NCBI GenBank assembly: GCA_017425245.1
Contig: JAFOOX010000023.1
Location: 1-40,655, forward strand
Direction: 5' to 3'
DNA: 40,655 bases
Origin: Gammaproteobacteria bacterium
Lineage (GTDB): Bacteria > Pseudomonadota > Gammaproteobacteria > Enterobacterales > Neiellaceae
Position numbers and translations under genes: made by a program. Shown here piece after piece: positions 5,650 through 13,800 of the stretch (position 1 is its first letter; each line of letters starts with the position of its first letter). The notes under the pieces are model-generated. The model did not search any database, had not been told where the DNA came from, and saw only the letters and a list, made by a program, of their open reading frames with translations.

Positions 5650-6252
5650 TTAGGCCATCATGTCCTCATGCTCATGATTAGTAATCAACACCCGCCGCAG
5701 CTCGCGATCGGCCTTCTGGCATTCGCGTGGCGTGATCTGGCCGGTGGCGCAACGCACCTGCATGTCCATGGCATAGCAACCACTGGCGAAGGCATTCTGC
5801 AGCTTGCTGTTGAGCATCTTGGGATAGCGCTTGATGAAGCTTGCGGTGGCCCGTTTCGGGTAGTAGCCGCGGCAAATGCGGCTTTTGCGCCAGTTGCGCC
5901 ACTCTCGGGCAAGGGCTTCGTCACTGATGGTGCGTTCCAGCCTGTTGATGGCACCAAAGACAAAAAACAGATAGGTAATGCAGTCCCGCTTACTGTGGAA
6001 CAATGGGGTCTCGCCACCGTCGCGGGTGCTGGGGAAGTGCTGTAGTTGCAGGGCGAGGAAGGCATCAAGCCGTTCACAGGCGGTACGCACCTCGTCGTGC
6101 TGATGCAGCCGTTCGCGTTTGCCACTGCTGCTGCCCAGCAGCAATGGTGCTCGGCGCGGCAACAATCGGCCCAGCAGCCGGGAACAGCCTTGGCTGAGGC
6201 GCGACAGCAGACGTTTGAGGTTGATGATGATGTTGATGAGCGTCGTTCCCAT
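5650..6252 (-). CDS. Protein of unknown function
   Basis: 200 residues; ATG 6252 with AAGGA 9 nt upstream on the minus strand. The N-terminal 40 residues are strongly basic and amphipathic (INLKRLLSRL, GRLLPRRAPLLLG), but no clear signal peptide is seen. The middle (ERLDAFLALQLQHF, CITYLFFVFGAINRLERT) looks helical. The C-terminal third has scattered cysteines (SRICRGYYPKR, SGCYAMDMQVRCATG). I do not recognise a family. A second ORF of similar length lies in another frame on the same strand (5685-6290); its Ser/Pro/Ala-rich translation looks like a shadow, so this frame is preferred. It ends just short of the 7-bp tandem repeat. Confidence 0.65.
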   Translation of the reverse strand: MGTTLINIIINLKRLLSRLSQGCSRLLGRLLPRRAPLLLGSSSGKRERLHQHDEVRTACERLDAFLALQLQHFPSTRDGGETPLFHSKRDCITYLFFVFGAINRLERTISDEALAREWRNWRKSRICRGYYPKRATASFIKRYPKMLNSKLQNAFASGCYAMDMQVRCATGQITPRECQKADRELRRVLITNHEHEDMMA

Positions 6253-6431
6253 GGCAAATGATCCTTGCGGCGGCCAGATGTCTGACCCACAGGCCGCCCG
6301 CGAGTTCCATGCTCTTTTATTGCATTGTGGTTGCTGATGTAACGAGCTGTGAGATTTCGCTTCGGTCAGTGAGGTGCGTCACTGGACTGCGGCCCAAAGC
6401 GGCGCAATGGCCACTGTTGGTCCGTGATCTG

Positions 6432-6465
6432 CAGCTACCGGGACCGAGGCGGGCCCCGGTAGCTG
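6432..6465 (-). terminator. Candidate terminator hairpin after the gene at 6475-7023
   Basis: Perfect 11-bp stem CAGCTACCGGG (6432-6442) and CCCGGTAGCTG (6455-6465) with a 12-nt loop, 10 bp past the stop codon of the leftward gene. No T-tract follows on the minus strand, so it may act with Rho or protect the 3' end. Confidence 0.5.
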
Positions 6466-6474
6466 ATAACGGGC

Positions 6475-7023
6475 TCAGGCCTCTTCGTCGCCGCCTTCCA
6501 GCAGTTCGCGCAGGGCGTCATCGCTGGGGGCGATGTAGATGCCCAGCTCGTCGCACAGCTCCTGCAGGCGCGGCAGGTCGTTGCGGTAGACCATGGCCAC
6601 CATCATCTCGTCGGTTAGCGACTGGCTGAAGTCGACCAGAATGTAGCCACCGTTCTCAGTATTGAACTGGGCCAGCTGGGCCTGGATCAGCTCCAGGGCC
6701 TGAAGCGCGTCATCGCAGGCCATGATCTGTTCCACGGTCAGGCCGGCTTCGGTGTCTTCGCCGAAGGCTTCCAGCAGCTGCGGGTAAAGTTCGTCGAGGG
6801 AGGGCGCGACGAATAGCACTTCCAGCGGCAGCTCGTTGACCAGCACCCACTCCCACAGCGGCAGCGGGAAGTCATCTTCGTAATAGATGTCGGGGTTGGC
6901 GGCGAGAAAGCCTTCGCCGTCTTCGGCGGCGGCCAGAACCTGGTTGACGATGGCGGTGATGTCTTCATCTTCCAGGGCGCCGGAGCTGAGAAGGGTGACA
7001 AGTTCGGTCAGTTGCTGCTGCAT
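6475..7023 (-). CDS. Highly acidic cytoplasmic protein of unknown function
   Basis: 182 residues with an extreme excess of Asp/Glu over Lys/Arg; only three Arg and no Lys are seen. It starts MQQQLTELVTLLSSG at ATG 7023, with AGGAA upstream. The layout is helical, with an EWVLVNELPLEVLFVAPSL segment around residues 58-76 and a GGYILVDFSQSL strand near 125. The general plan recalls small DUF6630-type proteins, which I hold only loosely. There is no signal peptide or transmembrane segment. It is followed by a strong hairpin and sits between an unknown gene and lysR, all leftward. Such composition can suit a DNA-mimic or antitoxin-like role, but nothing here proves that. Confidence 0.8.
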   Translation of the reverse strand: MQQQLTELVTLLSSGALEDEDITAIVNQVLAAAEDGEGFLAANPDIYYEDDFPLPLWEWVLVNELPLEVLFVAPSLDELYPQLLEAFGEDTEAGLTVEQIMACDDALQALELIQAQLAQFNTENGGYILVDFSQSLTDEMMVAMVYRNDLPRLQELCDELGIYIAPSDDALRELLEGGDEEA

Positions 7024-7093
7024 GGCTGTTCCTGTTGGGGTGAAACGGGTGAATGAATGAGCTTAGGCGCTGTTTATTGCCGTCGCGCGCCAT

Positions 7094-8050
7094 CTAGCTG
7101 CGTTGGGGCAGGCCCGGTACCGAATCAGCTGCTTCCTGAACCATGCGCCTGAGCCAGATATGGCTGGCATCATGATGGAGCAGCGGGCTCCACACCATCT
7201 TCAGGGCGATCGGTGGAATCGGCAGTGGCGGCACTGTGATCACCACCTCATTGTTGTGTTTGTGGAGCAGGGCGGCGCGGCTGGGAATGGTGGCGATGAT
7301 TGGCTGGGCCTGGGCCAGATCCATGGCCACATGGTAGTTGCGGGTGAACACCTTGATGCGGCGCTGATGGCCCTGTTCGGCCAGCGCCTTGTCGACCCAG
7401 CCGAGCTTCTGCAAGTCATCGGGGCGGACGCCAACGCCGACCCCGTAGCCGGTTTTGCTGACCCACACATGGTCGGCGGCCAGATAGGCCTCGACCCCCA
7501 GTTTGGGCTGGCCGGGGTGGTCGCGGCGCAACAGGCAGACGAACGGATCCTGCCACAGTAGCTTCTGGTGGAAGCTCAGCGGCAGCTCTTCAAACATGTT
7601 GATGGCCATGTCCACCTTGCCATCTTCCAACTCGTGGAAGGTGACATCGGAGGGGGTCATGACGTCAAAGCAGATCCCCGGCGCCTTGGCCTGAATGCGG
7701 GTGAGCAGCACCGGCAACAGGGTGGAGGCGGCATAGTCGGAGGCCATGATGCGGAACAGGCGGTTGCTGCTTGATTCATCGAACGGCTGCACCGGCTGCA
7801 ACACCGTTTCCATTTCGATCAGCAGCTTGCGGATCTGCGGCTGCAGATCCAGGGCCCGTTCGGTGGGTTCCATCCCTTGCGAGGTGCGCACCAGCAGCGG
7901 ATCGCCAAACATCTCGCGCAGCCGTTTCAGGCTGTTGCTCATCGCCGGTTGGGTAATGTTGAGGTGGGCGGCCGCCCGCGTCACATTGCGCTCACGCAGC
8001 AGTACATCGAGGCAGACCAGCAGGTTGAGGTCGTAGCGCGATATATTCAT
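7094..8050 (-). CDS. LysR-family transcriptional regulator
   Basis: 318 residues. The N-terminal winged helix-turn-helix covers about residues 1-60 (MNISRYDLNLLVCLDVLLRE, then NVTRAAAHLNITQPAMSNSLKRLRE), followed by a linker helix and a periplasmic-binding-like effector domain from about residue 90. ATG 8050 is chosen because the family motif begins there; the frame stays open for another 432 codons upstream, but that part is antisense to aceA and not credible. It is divergent from aceA with a 93-bp gap, the usual arrangement for a LysR regulator and its target. Control of isocitrate lyase, and so of acetate use, is an inference from position. The effector is unknown. Confidence 0.9.
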   Translation of the reverse strand: MNISRYDLNLLVCLDVLLRERNVTRAAAHLNITQPAMSNSLKRLREMFGDPLLVRTSQGMEPTERALDLQPQIRKLLIEMETVLQPVQPFDESSSNRLFRIMASDYAASTLLPVLLTRIQAKAPGICFDVMTPSDVTFHELEDGKVDMAINMFEELPLSFHQKLLWQDPFVCLLRRDHPGQPKLGVEAYLAADHVWVSKTGYGVGVGVRPDDLQKLGWVDKALAEQGHQRRIKVFTRNYHVAMDLAQAQPIIATIPSRAALLHKHNNEVVITVPPLPIPPIALKMVWSPLLHHDASHIWLRRMVQEAADSVPGLPQRS

Positions 8051-8076
8051 TGGCGTTATGGCGATGATGTTATGGA

Positions 8077-8094
8077 TAGATTGGGTGAATCTTA
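8077..8094. promoter_or_regulatory. Candidate LysR operator between lysR and aceA
   Basis: TAGATTGGGTGAATCTTA contains the palindrome AGATT-N5-AATCT in the divergent intergenic region. LysR-type proteins often bind short dyads with a T-N11-A spacing, and T77/A89 and T82/A94 (last two digits of 80xx) fit that spacing. This is position and symmetry evidence only. Confidence 0.4.
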
Positions 8095-8143
8095 GCGCGC
8101 TTTCTACGCTCAGTACACACCCGCCCGGCCACTGGAGCATGCC

Positions 8144-9466
8144 ATGAGCCACTACAACCGCCAACACGAGATCAACCGCCTCAATCAGGACTGGCAGCAC
8201 AACCCGCGCTGGGCTGGCATCACTCGCCCCTACAGCGCCGAGGAGGTGGTGGGGCTGCGCGGTTCGCTGGTGCCCGATCAGGGCTTTGCCCGCGATCAGG
8301 CCAACAAGCTGTGGACCCTGCTCAACGGCGAGGCGCGCAACGGTTACCTCAACTGTCTCGGCGCCCTCACCGGTGGCCAGGCGGTACAGCAGGTCAAGGC
8401 CGGGCTGCAGGCGATCTATGTCTCTGGCTGGCAGGTGGCGGCCGACAACAACGCCAGTGGCGAGATGTACCCGGATCAGTCGCTCTATCCGGCCAATTCG
8501 GTGCCGCAGCTGGTGGCGCGCATCAACGCCTCGTTTCGCCGCGCCGACCAGATCCAGTGGCAGCGTGGAACGGATAGCGACAGCGCCGACTTCATCGACT
8601 ACTTCGCCCCTATCGTGGCCGATGCCGAGGCCGGCTTTGGCGGCGTGCTCAATGCCTTTGAGCTGATGAAAGGGATGATCGCCGCCGGCGCCGCCGGGGT
8701 TCACTTTGAGGATCAGCTGTCCAGCGTCAAGAAGTGCGGCCATATGGGCGGCAAGGTGCTGGTGCCCACTCGCGAGGCGGTGGAGAAGCTGGTGGCTGCC
8801 CGACTGGCCGCCGATGTGCTGGATGTGCCGACGCTGGTGGTGGCCCGTACCGATGCCGATGCTGCCGATCTGGTGACCAGTGACTGCGATCCTTATGACG
8901 CCCCGTTCCTGACCGGTGAGCGTTCGGCCGAGGGCTTTTACCGCAGCACGGCCGGGGTGGAACAGGCGATCGCCCGTGGCCTGGCCTACGCCCCCTATGC
9001 CGATCTGGTGTGGTGTGAAACCTCGGTGCCGAGTCTGGAGCAGGCACGGCGCTTTGCCGAGGCGATCCATGCCCGTTTCCCCGGCAAGCTGCTGGCCTAC
9101 AACTGTTCGCCGTCGTTCAACTGGCGCAAGAATCTGGATGACGCCACCATCGCCACGTTTCAGCGGGAACTGGCAGCCATGGGCTACCGCTATCAGTTCA
9201 TCACCCTGGCCGGGGTGCACAGCATGTGGTTCAACATGTTCCAGCTGGCCAACGACTACGCCCGGCGCGGCATGAGCGCCTATGTCGAGCAGGTGCAGGA
9301 GCCGGAGTTTGCCGCGCGCGGCCAGGGCTACACCTTTGTCTCTCACCAGCAGGAGGTGGGCACCGGCTACTTTGATGCGGTGACCACGGTGATCCAGGGC
9401 GGTGGCTCGTCGGTGACCGCGCTGACGGGCTCGACCGAAGAGCAGCAGTTCGCCAAAGCCGGCTAA
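8144..9466 (+). CDS. aceA: Isocitrate lyase
   Basis: 440 residues (E. coli 434). It cleaves isocitrate to succinate and glyoxylate, the first step of the glyoxylate shunt, in the cytoplasm. The family signature [14 protein letters not shown] is present with catalytic Cys198. Other typical blocks are [50 protein letters not shown] and [12 protein letters not shown] 8144 has TGGAG 6 nt upstream; an earlier ATG at 8139 is out of frame. A strong terminator follows, and then fbp. No malate synthase gene is next to it, unlike the aceBA operon of enterics, so aceB or glcB must lie elsewhere if the shunt is complete. Confidence 0.97.
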   Translation: MSHYNRQHEINRLNQDWQHNPRWAGITRPYSAEEVVGLRGSLVPDQGFARDQANKLWTLLNGEARNGYLNCLGALTGGQAVQQVKAGLQAIYVSGWQVAADNNASGEMYPDQSLYPANSVPQLVARINASFRRADQIQWQRGTDSDSADFIDYFAPIVADAEAGFGGVLNAFELMKGMIAAGAAGVHFEDQLSSVKKCGHMGGKVLVPTREAVEKLVAARLAADVLDVPTLVVARTDADAADLVTSDCDPYDAPFLTGERSAEGFYRSTAGVEQAIARGLAYAPYADLVWCETSVPSLEQARRFAEAIHARFPGKLLAYNCSPSFNWRKNLDDATIATFQRELAAMGYRYQFITLAGVHSMWFNMFQLANDYARRGMSAYVEQVQEPEFAARGQGYTFVSHQQEVGTGYFDAVTTVIQGGGSSVTALTGSTEEQQFAKAG

Positions 9467-9477
9467 GTCGATGCGTG

Positions 9478-9523
9478 GATAGCCGCCCCACCATCCGGAG
9501 ATGGTTGTGGGCGGCTATCTTTA
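9478..9523 (+). terminator. Rho-independent terminator after aceA
   Basis: Long hairpin: GATAGCCGCCC (9478-9488) pairs with GGGCGGCTATC (9509-9519), and inside it ACCATC pairs with GATGGT around a CGGA loop. TTTAT follows. It separates aceA from fbp, so fbp probably has its own promoter in the remaining 40 bp or depends on read-through. Confidence 0.85.
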
Positions 9524-9563
9524 TCCGGCCGTTGTTATCCGCTTACTGGACAGGAGCAGTGCT

Positions 9564-10568
9564 ATGCAGGAGATGATCACTCTCGGCGAATTCATTGTGC
9601 GCCAGCAGGCCGATTTCCCCGAAGCGACCGGCGAGCTGACCCAGCTGCTGGCGGCGATCCGGCTGGCGGCCAAGGTGGTCAACCGCGAGGTCAACAAAGC
9701 GGGGCTGGCCGATATCATTGGCGCCAATGGCACCACCAATGTACAGGGCGAACATCAGCAGAAGCTGGATGCCTACGCCAATGAGCGCTTTAAGGCGGCG
9801 CTGATGGCGCGCGGCGAGGTGTGTGGCCTGGCCAGCGAAGAGGAGGACCAGTTCGTCGCCTTTGACGGTGAGCGCAATCGCAACGGCAAGTATGTGGTGC
9901 TGATCGATCCCCTTGATGGCAGTTCCAACATCGACGTCAATGTCTCCATCGGCACCATCTTCTCTATCTATAAACGGCTGTCGCCGCGTGGCGCGCCGGT
10001 GGAACTGCGTGACTTTCTGCAGCCGGGGCGCGCCCAGGTGGCTGCCGGCTATGTCATCTATGGCAGTTCGACCATGCTGGTCTACACCACCGGCGCCGGT
10101 GTCCACGGTTTCACCTACGATCCGTCACTGGGGGTGTTTGCCCTTAGCCATCCCAGTATCCGCACCCCCCAGCAGGGCAGCATCTATTCCATCAACGAAG
10201 GCAACTACCACCGCTTTCCGCAAGGGATCAAAACCTACATCAAGCGCTGTGAAGCGGAAGAGCCGGCCGAGGGGCGCCCTTACACGGCCCGCTACATCGG
10301 CTCGCTGGTGGCTGATTTTCATCGCAATCTGATCAAGGGTGGCATCTACCTCTATCCACCTACGGCCAAAGATCCCAAGGGCAAACTGCGCCTGCTGTAT
10401 GAGGCCAATCCGCTGGCGATGCTGGTGGAGCAGGCGGGTGGCCGGGCCAGTGACGGCGCGGCGCCTATTCTCGATATGCCCCCAACCGAGCTGCATCAGC
10501 GGGTGCCTCTGTACATTGGCTCCTCTGCCATGGTGGCCGAGGTGGAGCACTGTCTAGCCGGACGTTGA
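9564..10568 (+). CDS. fbp: Fructose-1,6-bisphosphatase class I
   Basis: 334 residues (E. coli 332). It removes the 1-phosphate of fructose 1,6-bisphosphate in gluconeogenesis; Mg-dependent and cytoplasmic. Recognisable blocks are TLGEFIV, the SEEED metal site, [56 protein letters not shown] and [23 protein letters not shown] 9564 is used because AGGAG lies 7 nt upstream and the protein then matches the family start. Its position next to aceA suits growth on acetate or fatty acids, where carbon leaves the glyoxylate shunt and must be turned back into sugar phosphates. Confidence 0.97.
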   Translation: MQEMITLGEFIVRQQADFPEATGELTQLLAAIRLAAKVVNREVNKAGLADIIGANGTTNVQGEHQQKLDAYANERFKAALMARGEVCGLASEEEDQFVAFDGERNRNGKYVVLIDPLDGSSNIDVNVSIGTIFSIYKRLSPRGAPVELRDFLQPGRAQVAAGYVIYGSSTMLVYTTGAGVHGFTYDPSLGVFALSHPSIRTPQQGSIYSINEGNYHRFPQGIKTYIKRCEAEEPAEGRPYTARYIGSLVADFHRNLIKGGIYLYPPTAKDPKGKLRLLYEANPLAMLVEQAGGRASDGAAPILDMPPTELHQRVPLYIGSSAMVAEVEHCLAGR

Positions 10569-10847
10569 AACTGTCTCGGACGCTTATAGATTTATGGATG
10601 AGAGTTCCATCACAAATTTTGGGGGATTCGTTGGTGGCTCACGTTTTAGCCATTATTTGGTTACAAATTCTTCTGTCGACTTATTGGCGGAGCTAGAGTG
10701 CTCAGCCGGACAAAATTTTGACTTTGTTGTCCGATGGGTACTCCCCAGCAACCTTCATCTGTGTGGCTGTTGTGGTGACCCGGTTCGGGATGTCCCTGCC
10801 TGATCAGGGGCATAACCATACAAATACAGTTACTCAGGAGAACCGTG
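10569..10847 (+). other. Gene-free intergenic region before the amylase gene
   Basis: About 280 bp, more AT-rich than its neighbours, between fbp and the secreted enzyme gene. A 69-codon reading frame (10594-10803) has no ribosome-binding site and an atypical composition, so it is not called. The region probably holds the amylase promoter; TTGACT (10717) followed at short spacing by TACTCC is the best match I see and is weak. AGGAG at 10836-10840 is the ribosome-binding site of the next gene. Confidence 0.5.
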
Positions 10848-13800
10848 ATGCGTCGCCACCACTACCGCCTCGGCGGTCTGTTGCTGGGGGCCGCCCTTGG
10901 TGCTACGGCATTGAGTGCGGGAGCGGAGATTGCCGCGACCCATATCTGGCATAACCATATGCCCAATTTCTGGCCCTTCTACGATGTCAGCAAGTATGAC
11001 CAAGCGGCGGTGGGGGCTCCCATTCGCTACACCTATGATGGTCAGGTCAAGGAGCTGAAAAAGAACCCGCCGGCCGGTTACAGCTTCTATATTCCCGGCA
11101 GTGGCCTGCCGATGCCCCACGACGATCTGGAAGCCTACTATTCGCACCATGCCAAGAAAGGGGCCTACCTGGCCTGGCCGATGGAGACGGTAGAGCAGAA
11201 CAACGTCGCCCATCCCCTGTCGCAAGCGCATGTGACTATGTCGGCCTCGGTGATCAACAACGTCCAGAGTTTTGCCGAGCTGGGCAATCAGGCTGACTAC
11301 AACCTGGGTTGGGGCAACTGGTGGCGTAATGTCTACACCAGTCGCAAGACGCCGGGTGGCAAGCGGGCGCTGGATACCATCCATTTTACCGGCCACCACA
11401 GCATGGGGCCGTTGGTTGGCAACGAGTACTTTCTTAAAGATCTGATTTACCACAACGTAACCTTGGCCCAGCCCTATTTTCTGGGGGATTCCTTTGTCTC
11501 CTCCAAGGGCTTTTTCCCCACTGAGCTGGGTTTTTCGACCCGCCTGATCCCGACGCTCAAGAAACTCGGTATCGAATGGTCGGTGCTGGGTAATGTCCAC
11601 TATTCGCGCACCCTGCGTGACTACCCCTATCTCAATGATCCGGGCAAGGACACTCTAATCTCGCCACCCAACCGTTCTGACCTGCGCAACGTCAGTAATG
11701 TCGGTAGCTGGGTTGAGATCAACATGTTCAACGAGAAGCAGGTGACTTATAACAAGTTTCCGTTCGCGGCCATCCCCCACTGGGTAGAGCATGTGGATCC
11801 GGAAACGGGCGAGAGTTTCCGCATTGCTGGTATCCCGGTCGAGCAGGCCAGCAGCTGGGAAGAGGGCTATCAGGGATCGGTGACCGCCGGGGTGCTCAAG
11901 CCGTTCACGGCGATCGCGGCCGCCATGGGCCGTACCCAGATGTTTGCCATCGCTCACGATGGTGACAACTCTCAGGGGCGTGCCGGCGATGGCGGCACCT
12001 GGAAAGCATCGGGCAACGTTACTTACGCCGATAGCGGCGTGACCGGCATGGGTATCGATGAATACCTGGCCCGCCACCCGATCCCGGCCAATGATGTGGT
12101 TCACGTGCAGGATGGCAGCTGGATCGACACCCGCGATTCCTCCTCCGATCCCACTTGGTACCACTGGCGTTTGCCATTTGGCGTATGGGATGGCCAGCTG
12201 GCCGCCTTCAACACCGCCAATGGCACCAACTATCCGCAGCTGTTCGGCAAGTACAGCGGCGGTAAGCGCCGCCATATGGTGTCGCTGGAGTATGGCTACC
12301 ACTATCTGGAGCGTAACTTCGCGCTGTTGCAGGCTAGCCTCAACTACGCCAAGACTGCCGAGCAGATCTGGCTGGATAGCAACCCTAACCACTGGTCGCC
12401 CAAAACGGCGCTGGATAAACAGATCACCTATCCGGGTAACCAGCTCAACCCGTGGATGCTGAGTTATCCGGTGAAGGGGGATGCCAGCAACAACTGGGCA
12501 GGCGGTGCCAACCCGGCGGAGTTGGCCTGGTATTTCCTGATCGCATCCATCGATTCCGGTTTTGGTTATTACGATGAGAATGTCGATGACAGCGTTAAAC
12601 CGACCATCTCGTTTAATCAATCACTCCATTTCTCCAAGCCCTATGTGGAAGCCCGTCGTAGCCAGGATCGTACTGGCCCGTCGCTGTGGTGGCCGCAGCG
12701 CTACCCCTACAATCCGGGCAGTGCCAATGCATCCAAAGCCGAAGGCTGGGCCATCACCTATGCCGATAACCTCTTTGCCCTCTACACCTACGCCTTCGAC
12801 CTGAATGACATCACGTCGATTAAAGCCAAGGTGCGCGTTCACACCAACAAGCTGGCTGACGCCAACGACAAGACCTACAAGCTCTACGATCCGGCCGCCC
12901 ATGCCGGTGACCCGCAGGTTGACCCCAGCCGGGTTGGTGAGTGGGTTGAGTACGATCTGACCGAGCGTGATCTGTCGTCGGTGATCAACGGTGTCTCTTG
13001 GCAGCCGTCCTCCACTGCCACCTTCGAAGTGGTCCCAGCCCAAGAGATTGGCAACCTCTATTACGTTTACCTCGATCAGTACCGTGATCAGCTGCTTGAT
13101 TACTACATCGAAGCGACTGACAGCCTGGGTAACGTTACCCGCAGTGACATTCAGCAAGTTTACGTTGGCCAAGGCAACTTCAAGAAAGAGGGGGGCAAGA
13201 TTGTTGAAGCGGCCGATGGCGATATGCCAGGTGAGCGCTTGTTCTTCAGCGACCAGCCGATCCAGCGTGAGGTGGTGGTCTATATCGAAGGCAGCAGCGC
13301 TGATCTGGGTACCATCACCGTGGATGGTCAAGAGCAGGGTGAACCTTGGGTGGGCCGCGAAGTCACAGCGCTGACCAATGCTCCTCAGTACTTCCGCGCC
13401 AATTTCAGCTATGACGATGGTGAGCCGGGCGTCTCCGTACGCTATGACGAAGGGAATGGCGGCTGGCTGCCCAACACCAACGGCGTACTGCTGACCGCAG
13501 GCACCTGGACCCTCGAAGCGGATGGCGACGTGGTTGCCGGCACCCCGGCGGATATCAGCTACAGCACCACTGTGTTCTACCAGAGCAGCTGGAGCCAGGT
13601 GTGTATGCACTGGCGCCCTGCTGGCGGCGTATGGACCACGGCGCCGGGTGTGGCCATGACCAAAGTGGCGGGCACCACCAACTGGTGGAGCTACACCGCC
13701 AGCTTGGGCATGGTCGAGCAGCTGGAAACTACGTTTAACAACTGTTCTGGCACTTGGGACAGCAATGGCGGCAAGAACTACCTGATCGCGCCCGGCGCCT

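Noticed and set aside
5685..6290. 201-codon ORF overlapping the gene at 5650-6252 in another frame
   Set aside because: Its Ser/Pro/Ala/Arg-rich translation looks like a frame shadow; the other frame has a more normal composition and an upstream AAGGA.
8051..9346. A 432-codon N-terminal extension of the lysR gene
   Set aside because: It is antisense to aceA and the LysR helix-turn-helix begins exactly at ATG 8050.
10594..10803. 69-codon ORF before the amylase gene
   Set aside because: It has no ribosome-binding site or family resemblance, and it lies where a promoter region is expected.
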